Positions 46,426 through 58,636 of a stretch of 64,000 nt of DNA are shown one piece after another. The translations under genes were made by a program, and so were the position numbers. Where the stretch lies: positions 13,363,925-13,427,924 of the forward strand of contig NC_059087.1 of NCBI RefSeq assembly GCF_020497125.1, written 5' to 3'. Within the stretch, counting starts at the first letter, position 1. Each line of letters starts with the position of its first letter. The DNA is from Mauremys mutica (taxonomy: Eukaryota; Chordata; Testudines; Geoemydidae). The notes beneath the pieces were generated by a model that ran no database searches, was not told where the DNA came from, and saw nothing but the letters and a program-made list of their open reading frames with translations.

Positions 46426-47697
46426 TGTCATGTTCTGAGATTCAATCCAGACCAGTGAGGGCTTGTGTCATTGCCTGCCCTGTAACCCTGGGAGCCTTGA
46501 ATGCTCTGCTGGTGTGGCTCATGGCCTGGATGCTGACAGCCAGCAGATAGGCATACACGGAGTGTCTGCATGATGAGAAGCTCTGAACCAGCAATCCTGA
46601 TTCCAGCCACCTGCTTGTTTGTTTCATCCCAGCCAAATCAGCTCAAGTTACACCTGGCCAGGTGACCCCAACACCACCCAGTCCTAAATTTTCCCAAAGC
46701 CACATGCTCTGCAATGTCCAGTCCTCTCCCGGCCCACTGAGAGGAATAATAAGGTATGTTTGCTCCTCAAAAGAGACAAACTGCACAGTTTATCACTTTA
46801 ATTCAAACTCAGCAATGGCTTGGTTTAGATTAAAAGTAAAACAAGTTTATTAACAAAAGAAGATAGCATTTTAACTGAGTTCCAGTACAAAGGATAGAGT
46901 TAGAAATGGTTACAAGCACATAAAAGTGAAAAACTTCTTAGAGACTAAAACTTAACAAAACTACAGTCTTGGTTCAAGGTAAGAGTCTTATCTCACTATC
47001 TTCCTGCAAGATGGCAGACCACCCCTGGTCAGGATCTTCCACAAAGTCCAAAGGGCTCAGTTCCTCTGTTGTCTTAGGCGATAGATGACTTGCAGTTCTT
47101 TGCCCTTCCTTTTTATAGTCTAGTGAACCTTAGCAATGGATTCTCTGAAAGTTACCTCCCAAAGCAAAGATCACTCAAGCTGTGAGGAAAGCAACATGGA
47201 GTCTCCTGGTGAAGGAAGTTTTATGCTGTTTTTTCCCCAGCTGATGTTTGCAGGATACAGATCAATTTTTATTTTAGCAATCTCCTTCCTTGGCTGTGAT
47301 GATGAGTGGTTATCTCCTCCCCTTGTTGGCTTGATGGCTCTGTTTACCTTTTATGCAAATGGCATTCCCGTTGTCTCTTACTGTACCTTCCAGGTGGCAG
47401 AACCATATTCCTTTGTCTAGGGTGAGGTAACTTCAGTCCTGCCTGGCAGACACACTTTAAGAACATAATTCCCAACGTGTTTGTAATTTTGCATTTGTCC
47501 TCCTTTCATACACCATGCAATAATAGTAATGATCAGCATGTTCTGAACTTTCTATTGGTATCTTACATGGCAGCTTTTGGGTAGAGATTATGACATTAGT
47601 GAGTTGGGGTACACTGAACTGGTCAGGCCAGTTGAAACGCTCTATAAGATACCAGTGAGCCCTTTGCCCTCTTGCGTTGGGATGCTGGTAGGTCACA
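46426..47697 (-). mobile_element. Probable solo LTR of an old endogenous retroelement
   Basis: The segment begins TG and ends CA, flanked by CCCAG (46421-46425) and CCCAA (47698-47702), a plausible 5-bp duplication. Read on the minus strand it has TATAAAAAGG (47117-47108), then AATAAA (46851-46846) about 260 nt later. That gives a U3-TATA-R-polyA-U5 order. There is no coding sequence. The AAGTTTATTAAC landmark on the plus strand occurs in LTR repeats I associate with turtles. Family is unknown and boundaries are inferred. Confidence 0.5.
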
Positions 47698-47879
47698 CCC
47701 AATAAGAACAAGACTGAGACCACCAACTCATTTTGTGTAGAAGGGAAGGAAATGATTCAGAGAGTGCTGGGCTTGGGTAATTAGGGCTCTCCATTGCTGT
47801 CTGGTGTCCTGGCTGCAGTAATGATACTTAGCACTTCACACTTGTGATCCACAGAGCACTTCCCAAAGCGGATTAACCA

Positions 47880-48050
47880 TTCTTACCCCCGCTTTATAGA
47901 TGGGGGAAACAAAGGTACAGAGTTGTGAAGTGACTTGTCCAAGGTGAGCTGCAAATTAACAGTAGAGCCAGGAATGGAAACCAGATCCTCTGACTCCCCG
48001 TTGCGGGGGCCACGCACTGGACCATGCCGTCTCACTGTCTCAAACTCTGT
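47880..48050 (-). mobile_element. MIR-type CORE-SINE fragment
   Basis: Antisense MIR landmarks appear in order on the plus strand: TTTATAGATGGGGGAAACAA, GTGACTTGTCCAAGGTGAGC, GTAGAGCCAGGAATGGAAAC, and GCACTGGACCATGCCGTCTC. Confidence 0.65.
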
Positions 48051-48629
48051 CTTTCCAGCTGACCAGAAATGGGCAGCACTCAGCCACCATGCAAGCAGGA
48101 TCCTGTCACATGACTCTTGCAGCAGCACATCTGGCTGACTGAAGTTGATTGACTCCTTAGGGAGACTCACTTCCAACCCTCAGCTAGAAGAACTGGTGAC
48201 CACAAAGGCCTTCAGGAAAGGGTGTGAAATCCCCAGAGCTCTGGAGAAGATGTGGAGGTGGGGAAAAGCTGGGGAGTTCAAAAGGTTTGGTACGTTTTAT
48301 AGTGATTCACTGAGTCCCCGGAGTGTAGACTAAGTTTTAGATTGTTGTTCTCTGCGCTGTACTGTATCACTGTTTTCTTTTATATGGATACACAAGAATT
48401 TTAATGTTCCCCCACTCTCGACCCCACACCCATCCATGCTCTACAGAGAAGAGAAAAGATTCTTAAGGTGTAGTTGGATATTTGTTTCCAATTGCTCTCC
48501 TTGTTTTAAAATAGAAATCTTAGGTCCAGTGCACAGGCTGTGTTCATTTCCGGTGTCTGTCCAGATGAACCCCACTAGTTTTACATTGAAGTAGGGGCTA
48601 AAGATCACAACTGAGATCAGAGCTGTTGT

Positions 48630-48960
48630 GCTGAGTACTGTACAGACACATAGTATGGGACAGTCTCTGCTCTGAAGAACATACAATCTAAATAGACAAG
48701 AGAGAGAAATGAGGTTTCATTAGTCCTATTTTAAAGACAGAGGAGGATGAAGGGCTTGCCTTGTAGAGATGCTGAGTACCTGTCACTGCTATTAAATTCA
48801 GCTGGAATGGTAAGAGTGCAGCACCCTGGATATTTAGACAGACCCCAGGGAATTTTTGCCCAAAGTCATATGAGAAGTATGTGGTTGAGCCAGGAACTGA
48901 ACTCTGATCAGTTTGAGAAAATAAGGGTACATCTTTCCATGTGGCCTTGCAAGTAGAATG
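48630..48960 (-). mobile_element. SINE-like repeat, antisense
   Basis: Antisense SINE modules include GTACTGTACAGACACATAGT, GGGACAGTCTCTGCTCTGAA, ACATACAATCTAAATAGACA and TGGTTGAGCCAGGAACTGAA. These correspond to reversed tail-to-head order of tRNA-derived SINEs. Boundaries are approximate. Confidence 0.55.
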
Positions 48961-51444
48961 TGCATTTTGGAAAATAGAAAGTGGAGTCTCAGATCTTGAT
49001 TTTATTGCTAATGCAAATCTCTTGGGGTTCTTTTTTAAGAACATTTAAAATAGCAGCAAACCTGACGTTTTAATGTTAATTTATCCTACAAATCTATTTT
49101 AATTGTGTTTAATTTAAAGTTACAACCTAAGTGAATGGACCTTGTCCGCTCTAACAGTAACTTTCATTGCTGTGATTTGGAGACACCTAAAAATAAATAC
49201 TTTTTTTTTTCAGATGTACCTGGCATTGCTTTTGTTATTCCCAACTGGAGACTTTTGCTTAGTGTGGGAATTTGCAAACTCATTCTGTCTGTTATAGTGA
49301 TGTTTGTAGGAAAAGGAATATTTTTCTTATTAACCAAATTGCATCTATTGTCGTTAAAATAGCCATGTTCCAGTTGGATAGAACATTTTTATAAAGCCAC
49401 TTTTTTTCTTAATGAGAATTTGCTGCTAGTAATAAGGCCCTGATCTACTCATTATGGCCAAAATTGGGTCTTGGCTCATCACCTCTGAAAATTTTAGGCC
49501 ACTTCCAATTTCTAAGTTGGAAAATGTTGGCTGAATAGTGCTGGTTCTACTGCCTGAAACAAAATCTCTCTGCGTTCTGCACTGATTATTTCATACAAGA
49601 AAAGCTACATCTATGAAGTTCTAAACTTTGATGCCGTCTTGTGATTTTAATATTTGCTTCCTAATGACACTGTAGTGCAGATGGACTGCCCAGGAGTCAT
49701 ACTCAAACATGCCTTGGCTAACATTCGTATTCATTGTAACGGGTAGCGTTTGGGCTAAAGTGTCCGATGGCAAATATAGTTATCAAACCCTAATTAAAGT
49801 TCACCTCCAATATCCTGAGCAGCCAATTAAACTTCCAAGTTTTGCAATACGATTCCATTTGGCTTTTAATTAAATGCTAACTTCTGATAAATAGTTACGC
49901 CCTTGGGCAGCCATTTAAATCAGGTTTCAGTGTGTGTATGGTTTACATTTTTCCCCCTAAACTTAGTGGGTCAAACTCATCTCTGATATATTTTCACCTC
50001 TTTCAATAGTTACTCCGGGGATAAGTTTTACCCTCAGGGTGTCCTTCAAATGGACATTGTTGAGAGGGCTTCTATGGGGGATTTTTCTTCTATGCCTAAA
50101 AATTCTAACGTGTATGTCTGTGGTATCGGTAAAGTCATTTCTTTCCATAGCACAATGTCATTCGATGCAGAAATTCACTCCACACACAAATGCAGTTTGC
50201 TTATTGATGCACTGAAACATTGTGGGACTTTCTTTCAATTTCACTAAAAGGAGGATTCCCTGTATTTGAATTCACTAGGGGTGAAAAAATCATTCCAGCA
50301 CATAGTTCTATGCACCACTTGGTACCCGTCCCACTTAATCCCTTGCAGGAGAGCACTTAAGTGCTGCATAGGCCTTCTGCTGGCCATCGATACTGGGGTG
50401 AATTTTACCCTATAACCATGTTCCATAATAGTACATCAAAGCACACTATGGGAGAAAAGGGCAATACCCCATTCCATGCCCAACAGCCAAATATTCACCA
50501 CTTTATTTCCCTTCTGCCACATGTTTCTTTTGGAGACCGATATTCTTAGCTTCTCTTTACACATGTCACAGGATAGGTTTCATTACGAAAGTAACAAAGA
50601 GCTCTCACCCACTGATTTTTATTTTCCACTCATTTTTTGCATTGATCAGAGGAGAAGTTTTTGGATTGATCCAAACATCATTCAGATTAAGGTTCACTTT
50701 CAGTCAAATAAAAACAAACTTTTTTAAAAAAAGAAGAAAAACCCTTCTCCTTCCTTTGTCTATTAACTCTCCAAAAATCCTTGATAAAAACATTCAGTAT
50801 GAAGTGACAAGCTGCAAAAACCTGCACACTTCATTTATAAGGAACAGTTACTCTGCTAGGAGAGACTCTCTCATGTCATTACCTAAAGCACATTTTGCCC
50901 CATTCTGTCAAAAGTTAATCAGTGCTTTTAGGCAGGATTTAATGCTCTCAAAGGATGACCTGACATGTTCAAAGGGATGTCTAAAGTTCAGCTAGATAGA
51001 TAGCACTGATAGATTGATGTTGTCTTGGTGACGTGAGTATCCCAAACTTTTCAATGCCACCTCTACCATAAAATAAGGCACAAGGTGTCTGTTAGAATTA
51101 ACTTGTGAGGTGGTTGTTTATTGCCTGTATGTCACCCCTCCTTTGCTAAAACACTTCTCAAGGAAGAATAAAATTGGCCTCTTTCTTTGGAAGAAGGAAG
51201 GCTGGTAATGTTGTTTGGATCATTCCTATTAGCTTCAGAAATTGGGTTTGTTGCAAACATCTGTTCCAAATGAGTTTGTTTTGTCAGAGATGTAACGATA
51301 CAGATCTATGGACTCTTGCACCCACTCTAAATCTGCTGAACGATGGTATAATTCTCCTCTTCAGGGTCATGTGGAATGTCTTCCACTGTGGTTTGACTTT
51401 CTTATGCCTTCTCCTTGATTGCTGGATCTTGAAGATGAATTCAT
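48961..51444. other. Intergenic, unassigned
   Basis: No gene seen. About 49640-49910 is AT-rich without repeat hallmarks and holds several homeodomain-type AATTAA words. Around 50010-50050 there is a trace of a CAAACTCATCTCTG...ACCCTCAGGG repeat. Confidence 0.4.
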
Positions 51445-51502
51445 TTTATCAGTGAATAATCATTTGAGTAACATGTTACTCAAATGATTATTCACTGATA
51501 AA
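51445..51502. repeat. Perfect 58-bp palindrome without spacer
   Basis: Each half is the exact reverse complement of the other. The centre ACATGT lies at 51471-51476 and the outer ends are TTTATCAG and CTGATAAA. The symmetry stops at the next base on each side. No known element terminus was recognised in it. Confidence 0.97.
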
Positions 51503-52710
51503 CAGTTACTACCTATTAAAAATACATTGTGTTCTCCAGACCTTTAACTTATGTGCTATCTTCTTGCAAAAGGGAAAGGATGGCACAATAAAAATAGAGG
51601 GGACCTGGTACCCTGTTGCTCTGCATTGTCATTTACAGCAGAGCAAAGTCTGAGCTGGTAGCAATTTACATCCTCTTCACACCCATTTTGCACTGTTGTA
51701 AAAAAAAATACACAAGGTCAGGGCAAAGGTGAACTGCACCCAATGTGCTTTCACGGGTTCTTGACTCTGGATCTTACCAGACATAATAGAGCTGAAAGTA
51801 TAGTCCTGTTTCTAACTAAGCACAGCGGTGCCCGGTGGTCATAAGGCTAATTACACTGAAGTTAATTCAGTGAGACCATTCGTACTCCCATGTATTTTCA
51901 AGGGGGAGGGAGCCTCTGTGATCTGTCCATGTCCATTTCCCTTAAGATGCAAACAGAGTGCCAGTCTCAAAGGCATTCGCCTCCCTTCCCTTCAGCAGAA
52001 CACAAGAAAACAGCTCTTAATACCTGCCTCTTTCTTCAACAAGGCTTTTATCCACCTGCTCCCCTTTGCTCCCAGCATGTTAGAGTTAACCATCTTCCAA
52101 GCCTCGTCCCTTTTGGATTTAACATGCTCAGATTAGCAATGAACATGTTCAGTGAATAGGAAAGAAAACACACTCCACTTGACTTTGCTAGTGCTGCTTG
52201 GGTCAATGGGAAGCATTTCTTCCAATGATAAAGGCAAAGGGCATTTAAAAATAAAACTGTGGTAGTCAGTGCTATTAGCCCATGAAATAAAAGGGTGAGT
52301 TAATTTCAGGAGTCCAAATCCAAACTTTTTCCACCCACAATGTGTTTTGTTGGTTTCTAGGCACAAAACTCCACTGGCATTGCAGGAGCGTGTCTGGTGG
52401 CAGTGCCTTCCGAAGAGCTTTTCGCTGCTGTGAAGATTAAGATGGATACAGTGAGAGGAAGGCAGGTGTTGTGAAGAAGTAGGCTGAACAAAATTTCATT
52501 GCTATATTTTTATCATTTCAACAGATAATATGGATGTTTCTTTTAAGTATTTTTTCCCCAATTTTTATTGATTTAAGTTTTCTCAGTTGTGCAAAATTAT
52601 GGGAGCTTTTACACATTTTTTTCTATTTAAATTTTCACCATAGTGGGAAATTATGGGGAAGTCAGATAATTATTTAATGATCTCAGATGTTAAGATTCAA
52701 AAAGTTAAAG
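51503..52710. other. Intergenic, unassigned
   Basis: No gene or transposon boundary recognised before the 52719 element. Confidence 0.45.
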
Positions 52711-52718
52711 CTTTATAA

Positions 52719-53043
52719 CAGGGATCGGCAACCTTTGGCCCACAGCCCACCAGGGTAAGCGCCCTGGAGGGCTGGGCTGGTTTGTTTACCTGCCGCGTCC
52801 GCAGGTTTGGCCGATCGCGGCTCCCACTGGCCGTGGTTTGCCGCTCCAGGTCAATGGGGATGGCGGGAAGCGGCGGCCAGCACATCCCTCGGCCTACACT
52901 GCTTCCCGCAGCCTCCATTGGCCTGGAGCAGTGAACCGCGGCCAGTGGGAGCCGCGATCGGCCAAACCTGAGGTAAACAAACCAGCCAGGGCTGCCAGGG
53001 CGCTTACCCTGGCGGGCCATGTGCCAAAGATTACCAATCCCTG
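52719..53043. mobile_element. Complete hAT-like fold-back MITE
   Basis: Starts CAGGGATCGGCAACCTTTGG and ends AGATTACCAATCCCTG. There is a perfect 8-bp target duplication CTTTATAA at 52711-52718 and 53044-53051. The two halves are imperfect inverted copies of about 150 bp, so the whole element can fold as one hairpin. Related to the broken copy at 15340-15560. Confidence 0.9.
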
Positions 53044-53284
53044 CTTTATAACCATTAAAACACAAATGGTCAACATCTCACATCAAAATATACAGAGCAA
53101 ATATCCTTAAATCAAACCAAGAAGTTCTCCAGCAGCACTTTTCTTTCTTTGCCTATCTGTAAATTTTGATTATCATCAATGGAAACATTTTTTTCATCAA
53201 TGTCTGTGTATAAGGAGAAGTCAACTTTTACCGATGTTGACAGATAAAAATCGAATCTTTCTAAGCCTCTGGATAAAGTTCAGC

Positions 53285-53500
53285 AGCAGGACTCAGGAGG
53301 TCTGGGTTCAATTCCTGGCTCTACCACAGACACCCTGTGGGAACTTGGAGAAGTCACAATCTCCTGTTCCCCGCTTCTATCATGGAGGAGATGATAATGC
53401 TTCCGTTCTCCTAAACTTTGCCTTTTTCAATTGTAAGCTCTTCAGGGAAGAGCACAAGAGAGGGGGATGGGAACCCCCTAAATGTTAATCCTAGCCCTAG
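53285..53500 (+). mobile_element. tRNA-derived SINE
   Basis: The head has a B-box-like GGGTTCAATTCC (about 53304-53315). The body includes TTCAATTGTAAGCTCTTCAG and a GGGAACCCCC tail region. Layout as at 38697 and 42226. Confidence 0.65.
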
Positions 53501-55050
53501 CTTTTCAACCTTTTGCAAGAATGTAAGGTGATACACTTACTCAGTGAACAGTACCTTATCCAGCACGTAGACTCAGTGAAGTGAATGAAGCCACATCTGG
53601 AATAAGGTGCTACCCAGAAAGAGTGTTGCAATCAGGCTGTATATCTCTGTGCCTCTGTTCCTCTGGCTGTAAATTAATTCCTGCTCCCAACACAGGGCTA
53701 TTGCCAGAAGCATTTCCTTGAAGGCAAAACACTGCTTTGACTATGCAAAGTGCTGTTTGTGCTAAGAAGTATTATTTTCAAGTGATAATACCAAGCAGAA
53801 GCTACATGTAGCATTTTGTAGACTCACCTTTGAAACAAAGCTAAAACAATAGCCTTTCCTGCACTCATTTAGTGCCCTTTAATTCCTTTGCAGACCTGCC
53901 TTATCTCCACAGGAATGGGAAGAAGAAGTCCCAATTACCCTGGACACCCCAAAGACCAGAGGAATCATGATATTACCCTTGCACTATTGTCCCAGCTGGG
54001 AAATGCAGGAAATATATATGTAGCAAGATAGTTCGAATCAAAGGAGCTATGCTAGTTTAAAATACCTCAGGATGTGGCTTAATATTAATGCTATCAGCAG
54101 AGCAAGAAAACTCTTTCCACAGAGTGATATTTACAGGATTCCCTTCTCTCTGCTTTACTTAATCAAGTAGGGGAACATGCACAGCCATTCCCCCCGCCCC
54201 CCCAAATATGATTTAGATGCGACTGTAAAATGCCAAGGCTGGGCAGAGCGATGCAATAGAATAGGCATTCATTTTCTATAAAGGAATAAAAGTAATGATG
54301 TGATACTCACATGGCTGCCGTCAGGATCCTGCAGCCATTTAAAAATCGGAGATAATGTCTAATCTAAATATGTTTAGGAAGCAAGAGGACTTAGCAGGGC
54401 ATGAAATCTGCTATCAGGCACCCCCAGAGTACAAGGATGGAGTCTGGCATTGGAGCTTGCAGCTAGGGAAGCGTGATTGTAGGTTACTGTTATTGCCCAA
54501 GGAGCAGAGGTGGGTAGTGACTGGGTGCCAGAGGCTCAGCAGTGCCCATCAGACTGGTTACGATTCTACTGCTCAGCTCCAGGAGCTTAAGAAAACAACT
54601 GACAGAAAAGGCTCTGGTGTGACTCAACTCTCTGTTTCTTTGTAGAAACAATTATAAAATGCAAATATTAGGAAATGAATTTCTCAGACTCAGGAGAGTT
54701 TGTTTGAGCAGCAGTTGAATGTTTCCGTGCCAGGGGAGCTGGTCAACATGCTAACCCCATGGGGGAAGGAAGCAGCAGGGTGTTTGTGCAGGCTCCAGAG
54801 TGGGGGCATGAGAGAGCTTCCATGACACTCGGAGAACCTGTGAAAGGTGGGAGCTGCCCAGGAAAAATAAAATCTCTTCCTCTGCACAATTTGCGTGACT
54901 GGGCTGACCTGTCGTGTGTCAGCCACGGCTGCTTCCCGGGATAAAGTACCAGCTTTGTAGGAAGGTGTAACATTGTCCTTGGTGTCTGAGGGCAAAGAGG
55001 CTAAGAGACCCACTACTGTTAGCAGTGAGAGGGGAAGGTGTTTCTCCTTT
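53501..55050. other. Intergenic, unassigned
   Basis: A C-rich tract lies at about 54190-54205. No supported gene. Confidence 0.45.
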
Positions 55051-55059
55051 AATTCAAGT

Positions 55060-55116
55060 AGCAGAGGCCTCTTTTTTGGGAGTTGAAGGCTCAGGGTTCT
55101 AATCCCACTTCCCCAC

Positions 55117-55147
<31 letters not shown>

Positions 55148-55150
55148 TTG
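55060..55150 (+). repeat. tRNA-like SINE head with (TG)n(AG)n microsatellite
   Basis: A tRNA-like stretch with GGGTTCTAATCCC (about 55096-55108) runs into TG repeats from about 55118 and then GA repeats ending near 55147. Confidence 0.55.
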
Positions 55151-55930
55151 ATTTACGTTAAATTGATCTTCCCTAAATTCAATTATTGACTTAAAGATGG
55201 TCCCTGCAGTGCTTCTCTAGACAGCATGTCAACTCCTGTAGTGTGATGGTCTGAAAATGCAGGAGAGCAAAAGAAGGGCTAGAAATGGTGCCTAGAAATG
55301 GCTGACTTTGCAGAACTCAAAGGAGTCTTTAAAAGAAAATGCAGTTCAGCTACTGTATCTACCCTTTAGAATAAGGGTCCAGTGACCATCTATCAAAGAT
55401 GGTTAGAATAAATGAACTGACCTGAAACTTTAGCCAAAACACAACCCAAACCTCTTTACCCATGTTGAAAATACTATGGATCACTTTCCCCAGCCCTGTT
55501 GTTTCCCTTCTACACGGCTGTTTGGAGCCATGGCTTGAACTGGGAGAGGAAATTCTGAAATATCAGAAATTAGTGCTGGGTGAATAACAGATTTTTCAGT
55601 TTGCTAGAAAGTCTGAGAAATTAAAAAAATTCATTTGGGATCAAACTAAAAATGAATTTTTCAACAAATTGAAAAGTAAAAAAAAGAGGGAAAGCTGTTT
55701 CAGTTCTGAGCATTTAGTGTTTTAATTTTTCAAAAACAATTAAAGAAAATTTAGAAACAACTCCATTCTGAATGAAAAAAAAATCTAATTTTAAGAAGTC
55801 TAAACTTTTTATTATTTTTTTACATTTTTCCTCCCCGAAACAATTGGTGAAATCAACATGAATTCACAAGAACACTTTGGTGTTGCCACGTGTGCATTTT
55901 TCACAGAAAAAGTTTTGGACAAATATTTTT
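55151..55930. other. Intergenic, unassigned
   Basis: AT-rich, with A- and T-tracts around 55660-55830. No gene seen. Confidence 0.45.
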
Positions 55931-56035
55931 TGCCGAGCTATTTCAGAAGTGGATCCTCCAGTATTTCTAGCTTTAACGGAGACCTCAGTTCGGCAAGGTA
56001 CTTAAGAACAAGCCTCAGTTTAAGTATGTGAATGA

Positions 56036-56685
56036 TTCATAGATTCCAAGCCTGGAAGGGACCAATTTTATCGTTGAGTCTGACCTCCTGTTTAACACAG
56101 GCCAGAGACCTTCTTCGAAATAATCCCTACAGCAGATCTTTTAGAAAAACATCCTGTCAGTGATGGAGACTGCAAATTGTTCAAGTGGATAATTACTCTC
56201 ACTGTTAAAAATGTGCACCTTATTTTCAGTCTGAATTTGTCTAGCTTCAACTTCCAGCCATTCTGTTATGCCTTTCTCTGCTAGAGTAAAGAGCCATTAT
56301 TAAATATTTGTTCCCCATGTAGGTACTTACAGACTGGGTTCAAGTCACCCCTTAATCTTTTCTTTGAGCCCCTTGAGTTTTATTATAAGGCATGCATTCT
56401 AATCCTTTAATCGTTCTCATGGCTCTTCTCTGAACCGTCTCCAATTTATCAACATCCTTCTTGAACTGTGGACACACCAGAACAGGATGCAGGATTCCAG
56501 TGCCAAATACAAAGGTAAAATAACTTCTCTACTCCTATTTGAGATTCCCTTTCTGTATCCAAGGATTGCATTAGTCCTTCTGGCCACATATTGTACTGAG
56601 AGCTCATGTTCAGCTGGTTATCCACCCCCAAAATGTTTTCAGAGTCACTGCTTCCCAGGCTAGTGTCTTCTGCCCTGTATCTATG
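56036..56685 (-). mobile_element. CR1 LINE 3' portion
   Basis: Begins with the antisense CR1 3' end (TTCATAGATTCCAAGCCTGG) and continues through TCTGACCTCCTGTTTAACAC and TTCTCATGGCTCTTCTCTGA to antisense ORF2 C-terminal sequence. It is interrupted at 56694 by an hAT-like MITE and resumes at 57005 for about 40 bp. Confidence 0.8.
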
Positions 56686-56693
56686 GCCTATAT

Positions 56694-57004
56694 CAGGGGT
56701 CAGCAACCTTTCAGAAGTGCTGTGCCGAGTCTTCGTTTATTCACTCCGATTTAGGGTTTTGCATGCCGGTCATACATTTGAACGTTTTTAGACAGTCTCT
56801 TTCTGTAAGTCTATAATATATAACTAAACTATTGCTGTATGTAAAGTAAATAAGGATTTTAAAATGTTTAAGAAGCTTCATTTAAAATTAAATTAAAATG
56901 CAGAGCCCCCCGGACCGGTGGCCAGGACCCAGGCACTGTGAGTGCCATTGAAAATCAGCTTGCGTGCCGCCTTCGGCACCCGTGCCATAGGCTGCCTACC
57001 CCTG
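56694..57004 (-). mobile_element. hAT-like MITE (CAGGGGTAGGCAAC family), nested in CR1
   Basis: Plus-strand ends CAGGGGTCAGCAACC and GGCTGCCTACCCCTG. There is a perfect 8-bp target duplication GCCTATAT at 56686-56693 and 57005-57012. Long internal identity with the copy at 44033-44344. Confidence 0.9.
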
Positions 57005-57049
57005 GCCTATATTCTTTGTTCTTACATGTATTGAGCTCATGGAATTTAA

Positions 57050-58620
57050 CTGGTGATTAAAGCTGGGCACATGCTGACCTGCCTCAGTGAATGGGGGCCT
57101 GAACGCAGAAGTCTGAACAGTGGAAGTCTCCTCAGACAGTTTTTCAAAAGATTTTTCAACCCAGGTTTTCAGCGCTAAAGACTCTGAAGTCAACATCTAA
57201 CTGTTTGGGTACCAAACTGATCTGTACGCTCTGGGCATTTAAAAACCCACAGCAGAGAGTCTCGGAACCCGGTTTTTTAGCACTATTGTGCTAAAAACAG
57301 CAGTGTCAATGTTCGGGCTTGGGCTCTGAAACCTAGAGAGTGCTGTTTTTATTGCCATAGCATGAGCCCTGCAAGCCTGAGTCTGTAGATGCAGGTTCTG
57401 AGAGTTACCATCACAAGTTTTAAAACAGAGTGTATGAGGCCTGCTCACCAATGGATCACGTATCTTCTGTATCGACTTGTCTCTCCTTGCTTTATCATTG
57501 GATTCCAATTAGGTTCAACACTCTAATGATATTACTCTTGTAACAGCTCTCAGATAAAAGAATCCTAACTCCCTGCTATCAATTGCATGGCCACGCACAG
57601 CTGCTTCAGGGAGAGGAATTTAAAACAATTTCAGAAGAAATGTACTTTGTGAGCCATCCTCATAATTCCATGAGCCTGCTGCCATTCAACCTGCCTTGAA
57701 GAAAGGACCCATGTGCACACACATGGCACTCCCAGCAGTTTCAATAGTGCCGAGAACTCCAACGTCAGCCTCTCACAGGAAATAGGTTGATCTGGAAAAA
57801 CATCTCTGGTGACATGGGCAGGCAAAGAAGCATGTGTTGCTTCAAATGTTTCTCTAGCCAAAGGCACAATGCACAAGGCCCTGCTGGTGCACATGGGTGA
57901 AATGCTGTTGAAGTCAATGAAGCTGACACCATTTGCACCAACAGAGAATTTAGACAAAAGGGGCCGCATTTTCGGGAGTGCTCAATGGCCCTTATTGGCC
58001 TGGGGTCACTTAGTTCTTCTGAGCATCAGGCTGATAGAAGGTTTTAGAGCGGTGTTCTAGCCAGGTCAGCAAGCACAGATGTCTTACATCCTCCAGGAGA
58101 CCATTAATATGGTATAGCCCAAATGCATATCTATGTGTACATATGCAGACCTTTAGCCTGCAGGCAGAGGAGACATTGGAACATGAGATTTTCAGACCAT
58201 TGGTCCAGCATCTCACCTGCAACAATGACCAACATCCAGTGCTTCCAAGGAAAAGAAGAATGCCATAATGCCACCTACGAGAGCGTGAACTGCTGTACAT
58301 GGCAGGTAATTTTCCTTCCTGGCCTTTATGTGACACACATTCTCTCCTGAAGCATGAGATCTGATTACTCTTTGTAAGATCACAAAATCATTCAGCAGAA
58401 AAACAGCAGGCATGAAACCAAGTAAGTGACCATCAGCAGAAAAGGAAAACTAAAGCTCCCCATCTTAAGGATCAGCTGGGTCCCGTGTCTCTGGGCGCGG
58501 AGACTGGCATTTCCCTTCCTTCCCTCCTGTCTCCCGCTCTCAAGGAGCTGAGCTGGAGTTTATCCTGTGACGCCCCAGATCCATGAAGTCCTGTTGCCTT
58601 CACCTCACCAACAGTTACTA
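57050..58620. other. Intergenic, unassigned
   Basis: No gene recognised. Overlapping readings of 60-112 codons on both strands have no motif or splice context. Confidence 0.45.
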
Positions 58621-58636
58621 GTCCTAACATTCTCTA

